A stretch of DNA of 64,000 nt from Chaetorhynchus papuensis (GCA_013396525.1 VWYX01000217.1:62001-126000); one strand, 5' to 3'. Counted from the stretch's first letter, positions 21,774 to 36,700 are shown. Notes: generated by a model not told the origin, from the letters alone. A program made the numbers and translations.

Positions 21774-24700
21774 CTAGAACAAGAATAGAAAACATTAATT
21801 AAAATTAGAATTATTGTAAGGTGTTCAAAATTCAGTTATCTAAGTTTGTGATGAAATTTGAACAAACTCCGAATTTCAAACACTCAGAAACACTTTACAT
21901 TTTTATTTAGCTTGATAAATCTCATTATAAAAAAAAAATTAGATTTCTTCCTACATAAATTAAGTACATTTGAAAGCTGATAGAATCATTGACGGTGATT
22001 GAGTTGGACATTACACTCAGACCACATACACAGCATTGATGGCATCTGTACAAGTTTGTGATGTTGTCCTTTGAAATCGCATCAACTCAAGCTTGTGTGC
22101 TGATCTACAAAAGAAGGAAATGGTAAATTCTCTGTTTCCATTCAAACCTCTCTCTGTGCTGACATGCTACAAACAGATGCCATTCAATGCTTGCTGAAAT
22201 AGACATTTGGGAAGTAGATGTACATCCAAACAGGATCTAAGGGTTTTAGCTGTTTGTTTTCCCTTGGGATGGGACTGATTTTAGTTTTCCCTTAATATGC
22301 CAGTCTACACTTTTTAGCAGTTTGGGGATTGCTTCTCCAGTGGCAGGTGAGTCATCCCAGAGTAAGCTGACCGTCTCATGAGTCAGAATCCTAAAGCACC
22401 TAAACCAAGATTTGTTCAGAGATAGATTTTCTAATTCTCAAATTGAAATCTAAACAGTACCTCCTTAGCAGCTGTCTAAGCATAGAGATGGCTACATTAA
22501 TTAAACAGTTCCCTGATCTTCAAGGCTGCAAAGCCACACTGAATTTATGGTCGGAACTAACTTATTCTGAGCAGTCCCAGGCCTGTGCCATACCAAACTC
22601 AATCTGGATGCAGAAATAAGTGATCTGCTGCTTGTGTCCAATGACAGAGAACATTCAGCTATGGCAAGAGGAATGGGTACAGGTAAAAAATGCAGCTTGG
22701 GGTATTTCTAAAATTCAGGTAGATGAGGTGCAGGTGCCAGTGTTGGACTAGTTCTAAAACAGTTGCATGATGACCAGAGGCTCTTCTCTGCATGGAAAGA
22801 TTAAATTCACCTCTTCTTCCTCCTAGGTACACTTGGAGAAAATGTGGTGAAAAGGGATTTGTTTGTCTCCCTTCCTGTGGAAGCTTCTGCAAAAAATGTG
22901 AAGCAAGATTCATTGGGCTAGACAGAGAGAGAGAGATAAAGACAGAAAGAAAGAGCCTGACTCTACAGCATAGTAGCTGAGATTCGTGGTAAAGAGAAGA
23001 AAATTATAAAACCTTGTCTTTATTACTAGTCTTACTCTGTCTCTCTCTTATTTTAATCCACAATATTTGGCAAGCAGAGACCAGAACTCAGAGTAACATA
23101 AAGTTAAAAAGCACTGATGCCTCCTTTCTCAGGTGTTCCCAGCTACACTTTAAAGTCAATCACAGGACTTAATTGTTCCCTCCACGGTTTTTGAAAGAAG
23201 GGATATTCTGTTCTTCTCTACAATGTAAGCTTAGGGTCATCAAACCAAGTAGCCTTGCCAATTAATACTCCTGAATCAAGCATAAGCCTCAGAGAAAATC
23301 AGGCGTGAAACTAATTTTGAGTATTTTCTACCACCCACTTGCAGATGATGGTGTTGGATGTTTTGGAATTGTGCCTTATTCTTTCTCCTCATAGATTGAA
23401 GAGGAACATGCATGCCTAACACTGGACTGTGGATCCCAGTTTGAGGGTTGCCTGCTCTGAAACAAGGCACTATAATATGCTTATTTGTGGGTGCCTGAAG
23501 CCTTTGTTGGATCTACACTGAAGATACCTGTCAGCTGGGAAAGGGACCAAGAATACCAAAGCCATTTAATAGTAACTGTTGGTCAACCATATTTTGATAG
23601 TAATGATGTGTCAGAAGGCTACTCATGAGTTTCCTGTTGTCAGCTTCATCACTCGAATCATCTGCAGACATCAGCTAATAGAATATCATCATAATTTCAG
23701 AAAATATCAAAACCCATTTATTTTCCCCAATATTTCTATTTAAAAAAAAAAAGTTAATTTAAAAAAAAAGTTGCTGAATTCAGGGAATGAAGGAGCACAC
23801 AGATTAGAAGCAGAGTGAATCAATGGTGGCTACATCCAAATAGGAGTATTTGGATGCCTGTAACTAGGGTGAATATTTTAAATACTCAACTTACTTCCAG
23901 ATTGCAGAGTTCACCACGTGGAGTTATGTCACTACCTGGAAGCACCATTCCTGCCTCAGAGTGACATCACAGCATCAGCCAACTTTGATTAGCTGAAACT
24001 ATGACTTCCTCATAGAGGTGGCCCTTCCTGAAGTGACATAACAACATGGTAGCTCCCTAGTGTTCAGCGTACCTTGGAGGTAACTCTGGTGTCGGGGGAA
24101 TCACCGGACAGCTGGGCAGGTCGGTTATTTCAATACCCCTCAATCTCTAATATAAATATAACAATTATACAATAAATATAGCACAAACAAATGCACATGC
24201 AGTACATGTCTATATTACTGTATATCAGTATAAATATACAATATAGTCTTATATATAAAACACTTCTAAGCTATTTCCTAAATTAGGGTCTAATTTAATG
24301 TAAGTTTTAAGTAGACTTCATTATTTTTTAGGGGCATGCCGTGAGCTGGTGTACTCAACCCTGCCATCAGCAGGCAGTCTGTGGGTCTAAGAAGCCCTGA
24401 GTGAAGCCATGAGTACGTGCATCCTTGGCCCTACAGCAGACACGTGGGAGGTCTGCCATCGGTGGGGCACGTCCCACATCCGCTGAGCGTGTGCTCTAGG
24501 GTTGCTCTGCACGTGCATCATGGCCCAAGATAAGTGGACACCTGGCAGTCCTTGCTGCTAAGTGTCAAAAAGCTCAGTAGGTCAACAGGCCAGGAAGGCA
24601 GGCAGTGAACTACTGCTATACATGGTCATCTTCACCCCAAATTGATCGGGTTGGCAGGTTTTTTTTATTTTGGAAGGTTTTTCTTTCCAAGCCATTTCTT

Positions 24701-27700
24701 CTTCCTTTCCCTCTCTTCTCCTATCTTTGTCCTTGTTGAGGCAAGAGTCTCTCTGAAAGTCAAGATCTAGCCTTTCATCAGCAAGACCATCATATTTGCC
24801 TAATAGCTCATCAGAATTCTTCTTCATTTTAAAATGAGATGGAGAAGCGTATATCTTCTGTTGATTTTATCACCCTGCTTTATGTTACTGTTGTAACCTC
24901 TACTATTTAACCTTTCAAAACATGTTTAAAACATCATCTTTTTAAAATGTTTCAAACATCCTCTTTTTAAAACATGTTTTCAAGCATCTAAGATCAATTC
25001 AGTCTGTATTTCTACTTGGAGTCTCATCTCAGTTAAGAAACCAAGGAATAGTGACGAGTCATTTTTAACCACTATATCATATTTTGTCATGGAATCTGAA
25101 AATAATTCTACAGTCTGAGCAAATTAATCCTTGCTCTGCTCTTCAGAGGTTTCAGTAGACAACAGACTCGTGAACAATAATGCAAACTTGCAGGTGGATG
25201 TTTAGGTGGGCAGTCCACTTGACTTTTGTTCTTTCTTCTGCTCCTTTCTCAAATGAAAGACATTGGATAGATACTAAGTCCAAATGCAAAGCACAGGGTT
25301 ACAGTGAACACTTAACTCCTCAAATATTATCCAGATCTGTTAAGTCAAGGAAGTGATCTCAAGAATTCCATTCAATTAATTGTTTTGATCCTCTGTGCTC
25401 AACTTTGGGAGCTTCAGTTTTCAGCACCTAAATATGTTCCTATACACCTTGGTAGGCTTCCTGTTAATACAGAAAGGAAGCAACTGCTCAGTGCTGCTGC
25501 AAATGAGACCAGTTTCATTTTAGTATCATTATATATGCCCTTAGATGCTTAGGTTAAGTCATCTAGGTTTGTGAACTGTGGCTTTTCTGTTTAAATAACC
25601 TAATTTATAAGCTGAGTACTTGGGAGAGGAAGAAATTGATTAAATCCTGGAAGCATGCAATGATGTGGTTACAGAAAGCTTTCTGTGCTTTTTTCACAGT
25701 ACAATACATGATAATCCATATTAATAAGGCTTCCAATTATTTATGAGGTGCTATATTTAGCAGCTAAGCCCCTGAATAGCTATACAATGGAATTATGTTG
25801 AAAATGGATGTACTTCATTGAAATGGGTGTACTGCAAATATACAGTACCTAAAAATAGCTCCATATAATGCAACATAATAAAGCTTACACAGAATGGCAG
25901 CATTTCATTTTCCAGAAGCTCTTTCTCATATAAAACTGAAAACTGAACACATCTCTTGCCAATTGCAAACGTTAACACATACAGTAACATTTCAGGAGAA
26001 GCAGAACAAATAAGGGAGGACACACAACTCACTTTTTCTGCCATTTCATGAGAGTGATGCAATGAATGTTCCCTTTCTGAGAACATTCGCCTTTGTTCAT
26101 AGCTGGCTAGCCGACAAGTGAGCCATGAAGAAAGGGTGCAACCACCAATTCCAATGCATGCAAGAGACATGGAGGCAAGATGCAAAGAATAGAGAGCAGA
26201 TGACTTCTTTGTCAGAGCACGAAGAAATTGAAAATTTAAGATTCCTCCTATTAGTCCACAGATGCAACAGGCAGAAAAAAGTATCATCTGTCAGGAGAGA
26301 CAAGAGAGGTTATGTCACAGTAATATTTTTCAGAGATGGATTCATGCTTACAAAATATGAGACTAACCATTGTTCAATTCTTTGATAGCATCATTAACTG
26401 CAAAACCCTGCACAGACACTTTATTTAACTCTCCTAGCTCCCACATTGCTCCAAGGGAATGCATTACCTTCTGGTATACAAGAGTTAAGACTGATGTTGC
26501 ATGTACGAAAAAGTTGGGTACAATGAATAGGTAAAGCTAAAACCTATTCAATTGACTGCTAGGACACAAATCTGATTTCCAGCTGTTCATGCAAAACAGT
26601 AACATGACAGAACGCATCGTAATTTTCTATTGTGCAGTTTATCACCATGCCTCAGGAGTGAATGCCTCATGTATTTCTAGTGAATCTCTCTTGCTTTGTG
26701 TGCCATCTGACTCTGCCTCCTGCTCAATTATAATTTATTCAATCACACAGCCGATTGGAGGCTTTCTGCAGCTTTTGTGGGGTCTTTGAAAGTGTTCAAG
26801 GTGAATGTGATGGTCAAAGAAGCAAAAGAAACAACAAAGAAATCTGTGATCCTGCTTTACAGAAGGTCAGTTTGGTGACTATGTGATTGGTTGGTTTGCT
26901 TGATTTTAACTTGACTAAAATGTTCCTGGGAATTTTAGAAGGCTGTGAAACAGGCTGCAATAAAGGAGACATATTTAAAGACCCCCTATTGCTTTTAATT
27001 GCAAAGATGTTATGCTGGTTCAGGATGTGCTCTAACCACAAATGATTCAGGAGCAAAGGACCTTATTATGGACACAGTGCTAAATGACTGTCTTATTCAT
27101 TTCCCTTGATACTGCTGCCCTGTCAGATGATGATCTAGATGGGCCTTTGATGTTTCTCGATACAGCCTTGTATATGTACTTATCTACTGTGGTGGCAAAA
27201 ACTTATGGAATCTTACAGACTACTTCTGTACACAACTGGGATGAGATTTTCATCAGGAATGTGGCATTGAGGATGTATATTGCAGACCACTGGCAAGTGA
27301 CTATTCCATGAGACCTCTGGAACAGATGGCTTTAGAAACTGGTTATGGTACACACGTAAGAAATGGAACTGTTATTTTAACAGGGTTTAGGATAACTCAT
27401 TGATATTAAAAAGTAATCGGAGAGAACTCTTGGTTCCCATCACACTTATACTGGTTTTATGTGACTTCCATCTGTATGTGGCAGAATAATCAAGCTGACA
27501 GCAAATTAGGACTGGCATTATCACTTACAATAGGATCATGTCTTTAACGTAAAATTCTGCTGTGACTTGTTGAGTAATAACACCATTTTTCTGCAGTCAA
27601 AAAATGACTGTACCCAAAGAGACATCTTCCATGGCTTTAAAACTTACTTACACATGTTTCAGATTGCTAAACAAACTTATTACAACACTTAACAGCTATG

Positions 27701-30700
27701 ATATCTAGAAGCAAACTTGGTCAGCAGCCTTATTGAGATGGCAACCCTGTGTTGTTTTTTGGAGAGAAGATACATTCCAGTGACATTACTGAGCAGCATT
27801 TATTGACTTGGCATAAATCTATGCCAAGTGGTTTCCCATCAAAGTTTATCCAGATACAGATAAATACGGATGTATGGCTTAAATAGCATGACCTCCATAG
27901 ACCATTTCAGAACTGCCTTGTTTTTTATGACTATTCCAAAGTGCTGATTTCTTTTTCTGGATTGCTGACTGGCAATTTTTCTAATAGTTTTCTAACAGTT
28001 TATCAAAAACACTTGGATACAGAAAGCCCCCAGTAAAGAGTTCAAATTAGATAAATAAGCCTTTCAAATACTTTATGTTATAGATGCAGTGGAAAAACTT
28101 ACAACAAGTCCAGATTTTTTTTTGGCGCACAATATTCCACATATGCCGCAAAGCAGGAACTGCAAAAAAACAAAAAAACCAAACAATTACTTCATCATTT
28201 AAGGTTTGAAGTTCAAATCCCGCTGTGTTGCTGTGGTGGTGACCACAGTTTAGGCAATGGTTACAGTTGTCAGCATTTTTGCCACAAACCTCATGTTTCA
28301 GGAGGTTATAACTCAACCATAAACACTCTTCTCTGATAAGAAACTGGAATGAGAAGTCAGAGTGACCATGATAACTCATGAGAAAAGAAAGAAAATCTGA
28401 ATTTTAAGCTGCTTAGGTAAACAAGTTGGAAAAAAATCCCCACTGTTGCAAGCATAAAAATGCCTTTTTACTGTTTTTCTCTCAGAAAAGTTTAGCAAGG
28501 TACTAGTCAGTGATCCAAATCATCTACTTCTAAGCATAGCATAGGAACTTAATGCCCTGATCCTACCATCTGAGCCACTGAAGGATCACATATGGATCTT
28601 CAAGACAGTGGAACTCTGGGCAAGAATGTAATTCAGTCATGCCCGTGGGTGCAGGTGTGAGTATGAGTACATCTGTTGGTGTGACTACTCTGGGCATGCA
28701 GAAAGATCTGTTTCAGACTCTTGATAGACCAACCTGCAAGAGATAGCGTGAAGGTATCTGTACTGTTTTTAATGTCATTCCCTCACACAAACTGATCTGC
28801 TAATTGCAGCATTAAGCATTAGGCAAAAATTAATTAACAAAACCAGAAAAACGCCTACCAGCTAATAAAAATAGATGGTAATGCTTAATAGTGACCTCTG
28901 TCAGAGACCAGTGATGACCTCTGATGTCTTTTTCCTCCTACAGAAAATTTTAATGAGGAAAACAATGAATTATCCCCAAGGGAGCAGTCATGGTAGGAAC
29001 TACAGTAGTTGTATGAAAGCAATAAGGCCTTCTCCAGGTGTTAGAAATACTGTCAAAAGATTTCCTTGATACCTCATAAACTTCTTTGCTAAGAAATCTG
29101 TGCTACTTATTTTCAATAAAACAAACCCTACACCCCTATTGGGAAGTAATTTTATAGTTTTAAAACTGGATTTTTTCACATCCTTTTTGCATTGAGATGA
29201 TATTTCTAGCAAAAGGCTCTGCTTGACCCTGATTTGGACTTAAATCACAAAACAGACCAGGCTGTTCCATAAGAAATTAAAAAAAAAAAAAAAAACAAAT
29301 AAATGAAAAAACTAAGAGTTTCTATACAGCATTCAGGGTCTGTGTAATATATTGCAGGAACTTCTTATTTACACTCTAAAATTTTGCAACTTCATTATTT
29401 CAATTGAGGAGTTGCTTTAACTCATAGTTTATCTCCCTCTAACTAAAGCAGTTCATGTGTATAGCTAAGTATAAGCCTTGAGGTATCTTTCTATGTTGAG
29501 TTAGACCCATGAAATCAGTTCCCCATAATGAATGTGGATAAATTTTGAATATTATTTACCTTCACACTAAGCATGGGATGTGAATTTAATACTACTCTGA
29601 TTATGGAGAGGGCTGGGTCATGTAGACCATGGTGCTGAATGGCTCAGGACATACCAGAACCCACTGACTGGAGTAACAATAAAACAAAGCAAATCACCAG
29701 GGGCAATGGTCCCTCTGCACCTTTCCCACAGGCAAGGAAGATTTCAGCTCATCACATCTGCTTTGTAAGTGTTCACTCAGGCTTTCTGTGAAGTTTTGGG
29801 GTTTCACTCCCAGTCCTGCCATTGCAGATTGCCTTCAACTGAAGGCATGCTTCAGATTTTCACACGTAGTGTTTTCTGTTTCTCAAAATGCAGAAACCTC
29901 AAATGAAATTTGTTGAAGACATCTTTGTAATTAAGTTCTATTCAGTCAGACTTGATAAAGTGGAACTAATAATATATTTTCTCTCTGTAGAGATTGAATA
30001 GGATTACAAGGAAATTTTTGTATATAGAAAAATTAATTTGTGTTGGAAGATACCATCATGGATAGTTTTAACTTGTTAACTAGTTTAAAAAACTGTGGGT
30101 TTGATAACTTACTTTCAAAGCTGAAAGAGTATGAAAGAGGTCACCCATTTTTTCAGAAATGCTTTAATTCTGCTCCGTTTGAGTCAATGAAGCTAATCTA
30201 TGAGCCCTAGGCTAGCAGCTGCTCAAAACAAGGTGTGAGTATTCCATTTAAAGTATCTGACTACCTGGAGTAAAGATCTGGATGGAGTAGTTAAATGTAC
30301 ATTAACTTTGCTAATGATACTAAAGTAGGAGATACTGTGGGCTCTGTTAAGTGTAGAGAGGCCTTACAGAGAGATGTGAATAGACCCAAGAGCTGGGCAA
30401 TCACCAACCATATGAAATTTAACAGGACCAAGTGCCCTATTCTGCACCTAAGACAGCATAATCCTGGTTATACATAAATATTGGGGGTCAAGAGATTGGA
30501 AAGCAGCCACATGGAAAGTGATCTGGGGGTCTGCCTTGATGCCAAGTTGAATGTGAGTCAGCAGTGCCCTGGCAGCAAAAAAGGCCAATCATGTCCTGGG
30601 GTACATCAAGAAGAGCATCACCAGCTGGTTGAGGGAAGTGATTGTCCTGCTGTATTCTGTTGTGAATCATGATGTATTCTGTTCTGAATCACTACGAGTG

Positions 30701-33700
30701 CTGTGTGCTGGGTTGGAGGCCTCAGTATAAGAAAGGCATCAAACTATCAGAGTGTATCCAGAGGAGGATGACCAAGATGGTGAAAGGCCTCAAGGGCAAG
30801 ACTTACAAGGAGCAGCTGAGGTCACTTGGTTTGTTCTGCTTGAAGAAGAGAAGGCTGAGGGGTGACCTGCACACAGTCTGCAGTCCTCAAGGCAGGCAGT
30901 GGATGGAGAGGTGCTGATCTCCTCTCTTTGATGATCAATGACAGGGCACAAAGAAATGGAGTGGAGTTTCATCAGAAGAAGGTTCTTCGCTGAGAGGGTG
31001 GTCAGTCACTGGAATGGGCTCCCCAGGAAAGGGACCATGGCACCAAGTCTGTCAGAGGTCACAGAGCACTCTGGATGCTGCTCTTAGTCATATGGTTTAG
31101 TGTTAGGTAGTCCTGCAAGGAGCATGGAGTTGGACTTGGTGATCTTTATGGGTCCCTTCCAGCTTGAGAAATTCTACAATTTTATGATAATATTGTATTG
31201 CGACATGTATACTCTGTACTATTTTCTCTCTTTACATCTACAGTATTTATACATATAGGCAAGGAATAACATATTCCATTGTTAAAGAACTAAAAGAGTT
31301 CTTTGTATTCTGACTCAGAGGAATTGGATATTCATGCTTCCTCCACATTCTTCTGTTTAATCTTGAGGTCATGCCAAAGTTTTATAATCTGTATGGCTGT
31401 GAGATAAACAAGTTGTGAAACCGAATGCACTCAAGTGCCTGAATATGTTAAAAACCTTGGAAGAAAAGCATTCGGGCAGTAGCAAAGGATTAATGTTATT
31501 TAGGTTGGGGGGTTTTTTAGATGACAGTGTATTGCGTTCATAGAGAAAAGGCTTGCCCAAAACCCAGTACGGTTATTTATTTATGGCAGCAGGCATTTTG
31601 CAATTAAAACCAATGAATGACTTTGAGCCACAGGGTTAGGCAATTATACATCATGCAAAGCTTTGAAAATTATGAGCCAAGTTTGCCACTTTCTTCTAAG
31701 GCTGATTCACTGGAAACGGGAAACCTGATGTATGAAGTGAGTATTAGTAATACCCATGGCTCAGGAACACTGCTCATGGAGAGTTTCTTTAGCCAGGCTT
31801 CTCAATGTGAAGACTTCTAGAAAGGTTAGCATTTCAGTGGGACATTATGTGATTAACTCTGTTCCCTGCTTTTTGATAGCATAGAGACTTAAGATTTTTT
31901 TTTCTTTTTTTGGTGGCGCTATAGGAATTTTCTGTAAAATTTCTGATGTCTCAGTTTTGTGATCAGCAGTAGTGAAAAGTGGAGGGGAGTAACCACACTA
32001 GCTCTTTGTACCAGAAAAAGAATGCAGTAAAAATGAGATTGAAAGTGTCTTTTACTTAGAATCTTCTATTTTATAATACTGCCAACTGGAATATAGCCAT
32101 CAGTGGCTCTGTTGTCTTGACTCTCTCACTCTCTCTGTTCTTGGCTATCCTGAAAGACTTCAAGTCAATATGTACAGTAAAACTTGGTTTGTAACTGTTG
32201 AGCTACTCTGGGCTACAGTTTACCCTTGACTAACTAATACTGTCATGATGAGGACTTGCTCCTTTCTACTTGATCATTGATTATCCCTAATCAATTTTTT
32301 CTAACCAATCTCATAGACTCTTTAAATGCAGTTATATTTTCTAACCATGTCACTCTTGAGGTAAGTTAGGCAAACAGACCTATACTGAGAATACAGTAAA
32401 TCAGGAATGGAAAAGGAATATATCACTGAAGATAAGCCCCTTGTAAAGAATGATCAGTTGTTGAAGTGTTCACAGCTCACGCAGAGAATAAGGCTAAAAC
32501 ATTTCATTAAGGATAAGCTAAGCTAATAAGCCCTACAAAATGCCCTGGAAGCCAGAGAGGGAGCTTCAGCTGGAACTTTTTTTAACAGATGTCTCATTGT
32601 TTGACTTCCATTTTAATTATTATTTATAAGGAAAAAAAATGCTAAAAGACCCAAAGGCTCACTTAAAAACCTACAAGATCAACAATTACACCCAGTCCCT
32701 ATTGATTATAGGGTTACTTTTAGTTGTAGACTTATTCACACCTCCTATAATGTTTTGTGTCAAGACTAGCAGAGAAGTCATGTATTGAAACTGTTGGCAC
32801 AAGTCCAGAGCAGGGCCAGAAAGATGGTAAGAGGGCAGGAGCACCTCCCCTAAGAAGGCAGGCAGAGCAAGTTTGGGCTGTTCTGCCTGGAGAAGAGAAG
32901 GTTCAGAGATTCACACATTGACAGAATATTCTGAGTTGGAAGGGACCCACAAGGATCCCTGGGTTTGCATGGAGACCTCACAGCAACCTTGCAATATCTG
33001 GGAGACTCTTCACAGGAACTGTAGTTACAGGATAAGGAGTAATGAGGTAACTGGAAGAGGGGAAATTTAGACTAGATATTAGGAAGAGATTCATTACGGT
33101 GAGGGTGATGAGGCACTGGAACAAGTTGCCCAGAGAGGCTTTGGACGACCCAACCATGGCAATGTTCAAGGCCAGGTTATACAAGGCCTTAAGCAACCAG
33201 GTCTAGTGGGAGGTGTCCCTGCCTATGGCAGGGGCAGTTGGGGCTAGATGACCTTTAAGGTCCCTCCCAACCCTCACTGTATGATTCTGTGGTTCTATGA
33301 CTTTATACGAATGTATCATCAAGTAACAGACAGGGGCATAACCGCTCTTGGGTGAATGGTAAAAAAATCCAAAGAAAGATACTACAAAGCACAAAAGCTA
33401 CTTAGAGACTGAGTGCCTCAGTCCCGCTTTCAGTGGTGATTCACCATGGACCCACCAAAGTCAGAGTCGCTCTGACGGCACCACTGTGATTGCGAGGTGA
33501 TGGAGTAGTGTCTGTTTGTCTGTGGAGGTTTTGTCGGTCACACTGCAGCTGTACCTGCTAATGTTCTATATGCATATTGGAAAACCTCTCTTTTTGTCTG
33601 CTGAACTTTGAAAAAGAACCCCAAAGACCTCCCAGAAAAGGGGAATGTTTATTTTGAGACTGCTTTAATTTACTTTATATTGAATATTGCCTTGAAACAA

Positions 33701-36700
33701 AACCTCAGATCAAAAACCCCATAAATTTTGGTAAGAAGGCTAAAATCTCAATTTATATTCAAGTTCTGTGGTTTGGATCCATCCCTATTTCATATTTTCT
33801 GGAACAAAAGACTTGGCTTCTTTCACTTTCTTCTGGAAAATGGGTACTTTCTCCCTGGTAGTCTGAAAAAAAGATTCAGTTTTAGTTAATCTGCAGGAAG
33901 CCAAAGATTTGTTTCTTTCTACCCTGCAGAAGAAAAGGAGCTATTTTTATTTTATATCTTGAAGTTAAGAAACCTTTCTGTCTTATGTTTTGAAAAGGCA
34001 AAAGCAATGGTGAGTGTAATTCCCTTGAAAAAATGAAAACGGCACATAGAAAAATTTCCCGGACACAGGCTGAACAAAATGGTAGAGAAAACCTGTTGAC
34101 TATAAGGACAGCTTGATCCCTAGTCATTGTTCATGACAAAAAAGACAGTTAAACTGTGTACACTCTATGGAAAGTCCTCCATCATTCTGGGTCATCCACA
34201 TGTATCTCATGAAACAGAGGAAGGGAAATTATTCCAAAATGGAATATAACACAGTGAAAATGCAAGTGTATCACGCCTATTCAGATGACACTCTACTTGG
34301 AAGACTAAACCATCACAACAGAATTAACAGCTTCACTTTAATCTACCCTTGTCAGGTAGTAAACTAGAAAAATCTGTGTTTTACACTAAAGTTGCATAAA
34401 CATGTGACTTCCAGGAGAATAACCAGGAATTTGAATTTCATAATGTAAAGAAAGAAAGAAAGATTCTATTTAATAATGTTGTTTCAACTCCCTCCAAATG
34501 AGAAAAAAGCTGAAATCCCTAATGGATGAACTAAGAAGAAGAGATATCTTTAATTGTAATTCTTCTTCAAAGCAGTATTTCTGAACAAGGATTACATTTT
34601 CTTAGTGCAGGCATAAAGGGCACAGAATCGACTCATGAAAACAAAGACATCAAACTAAATAAAAATTACAACTACAACAGGCCAGAAAATCAAGCTTAGG
34701 TACTAGGTTTGCCTATTACCTCCACAGATAAACACAAAAGGGGGATGGAAACTTCTACTGATGTCCCATGCAAGTGGTTGTGGGGACAGGAATGTCTAGC
34801 TGGCTGAAAGTCGTCCAGGCACAGAACCAGAAGCAGCAGCATTGCTACAACCCAACCTTGTGTTCCACCAAACCTGTCACGCTGAGAGGGGAGGCTCTGT
34901 TGGAACTGAGGCAGAGTGTTAAAGCCTGTCTAATCTGAGCCAGTACCTTGTCTGGCAGTGTGCTATTGGGTCTTATCAGATCAGGTGCTGCTACCCTTCC
35001 CACTGATTCAAACCATATGCAGGCAGTTAAAATTCCATCCCAGGCCCTGTGATTAGTGTTTCCACTCGTCTTGTTACAGACCTGCAGAGATGCTTTAAAA
35101 GTGGGAATTGGTTTTTAGACACAATCAAGGAAATTTAGAAGTGTGTTTCTGAATCTGAAAATTTACCTAACGTCCGTGATTCAAAAAAACTCCATCCATC
35201 TCTAAAAACACTTAAATTCTCAGCATAAATTAATAATATTTACTTTTTGTTTGTTTAGAGACATAACAAATAAAAATAGTGCTTTTTGTTTGTTTTGTAC
35301 CAAGTATTTGGTTTAGAGTGTGACTGCTTACGTCTCAAAAAAGGAATAAATGAAAGATTTTTCCCTGCAGGTGAACTAAAGTCATTGTAGTAAAACATTT
35401 AAGCATATGCTTATGTCAGTCTCTATTCAACACATCCTCTAAATACAACCCAGGAACTAGACAGACCATCTTCCAGGTTGCTTTGTGCCTCTGGAGTCTC
35501 TGAATGACAAAGAAAACCTACTGAAAGACTTGAGCTCAATTCAGTGAATTGTCCTGGCTCCATGCAAGGCAAGGAGCTTCCACCCTTGGCATGTCCTTCC
35601 CCATCTACAGGTACAGAACTCTTTCCAGCTTCCACTGAGCTCACTGAAAGTCCTGTGATTAATTTCATCACGAGTGGGAGCCAGACAGAAATACGGTCAG
35701 TTTGATGAAAATGCAATGCATATGTTAAAATAAAGTAGGATCACATCTGCATTTTGCCTGCATGCTAAACAATAATGTGATTTTTTTAGTGCTGTTTTGA
35801 AAAAAACCAGTTTGACTGTTCTTTCCAAAGGAAACTTGGCAGCAGTAAAATCTAGATGCAAAATTTAGTGGTTTAAAATTTTAGGCCACCAACACTGATT
35901 TAACAGAATAGAAAGGTTTTCTTGCTGTGGGAAAGTCCATACAGACTGACACTTTCTTTTCCTTCAAATTTTGGATAAAAAATAATTTAAATCAAATATT
36001 TCAAGTGCCAACTAGGAACAAATTTCTGTAGCCAAATGCAGATTTTTAATGGGCAGGCAGACTTCCACTGTGATAAAATCACAAATCATGGAAACAATAA
36101 TTCTGCCTCTATCTACAGACAGGCAAACAGACCAACATACAGAAAGTGCATATCTCTCAGATACATTCAGATATTTGCCTTTATAAGGGAAGAAATGATT
36201 ACTCTTGAGGGGCATAGCCATAAGTGAATCATCGGGTATCTCTCTTGCATATGAAGATAGATGGCATAGTTGTCTAAAGATGTGGCTTTTGTCTCTCATT
36301 CTCTCTCTCTGTGAGGGAGACTCATTTACAGCAAGGATTTATTCATTGCTGCAGAATAAATGAGGATTAGAGCCATACACATGCATGTGTGTGTGTGAAT
36401 ATCTATCCACTACTCATAGTGATAGTGATGCAACCACTATGTTCTAAATATAGATGGGGAAGTATGTGACCATTAAAAAAAAATCTGTGAATACTTTTTG
36501 GTTGATTATCTTCTGATTTTTGTTGTTTGTGCAAAAGCCTTTGCTATGGATGCTGTCATTCTTACTATGTTATTGTTAGTGGTTCAGCGTTCTCATTGGT
36601 TGAATTATTTCTATAGTACGTCATGTCACTGAATTGGAATCGTGGATTTCAGAAATGTCCCTCAGTTTCTGGGAAAGAAGGAAATCTGGGAGACACTGAT

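Noticed and set aside
28201..28225. tRNA-like GAAGTTCAAATCCCGC
   Set aside because: It resembles a T-arm, but there is no A-box, no cloverleaf pairing and no acceptor stem around it.
30295..30917. Three open frames taken as a gene
   Set aside because: They are frame-shifted pieces of one dead CR1 reverse transcriptase and should not be annotated as host coding sequence.
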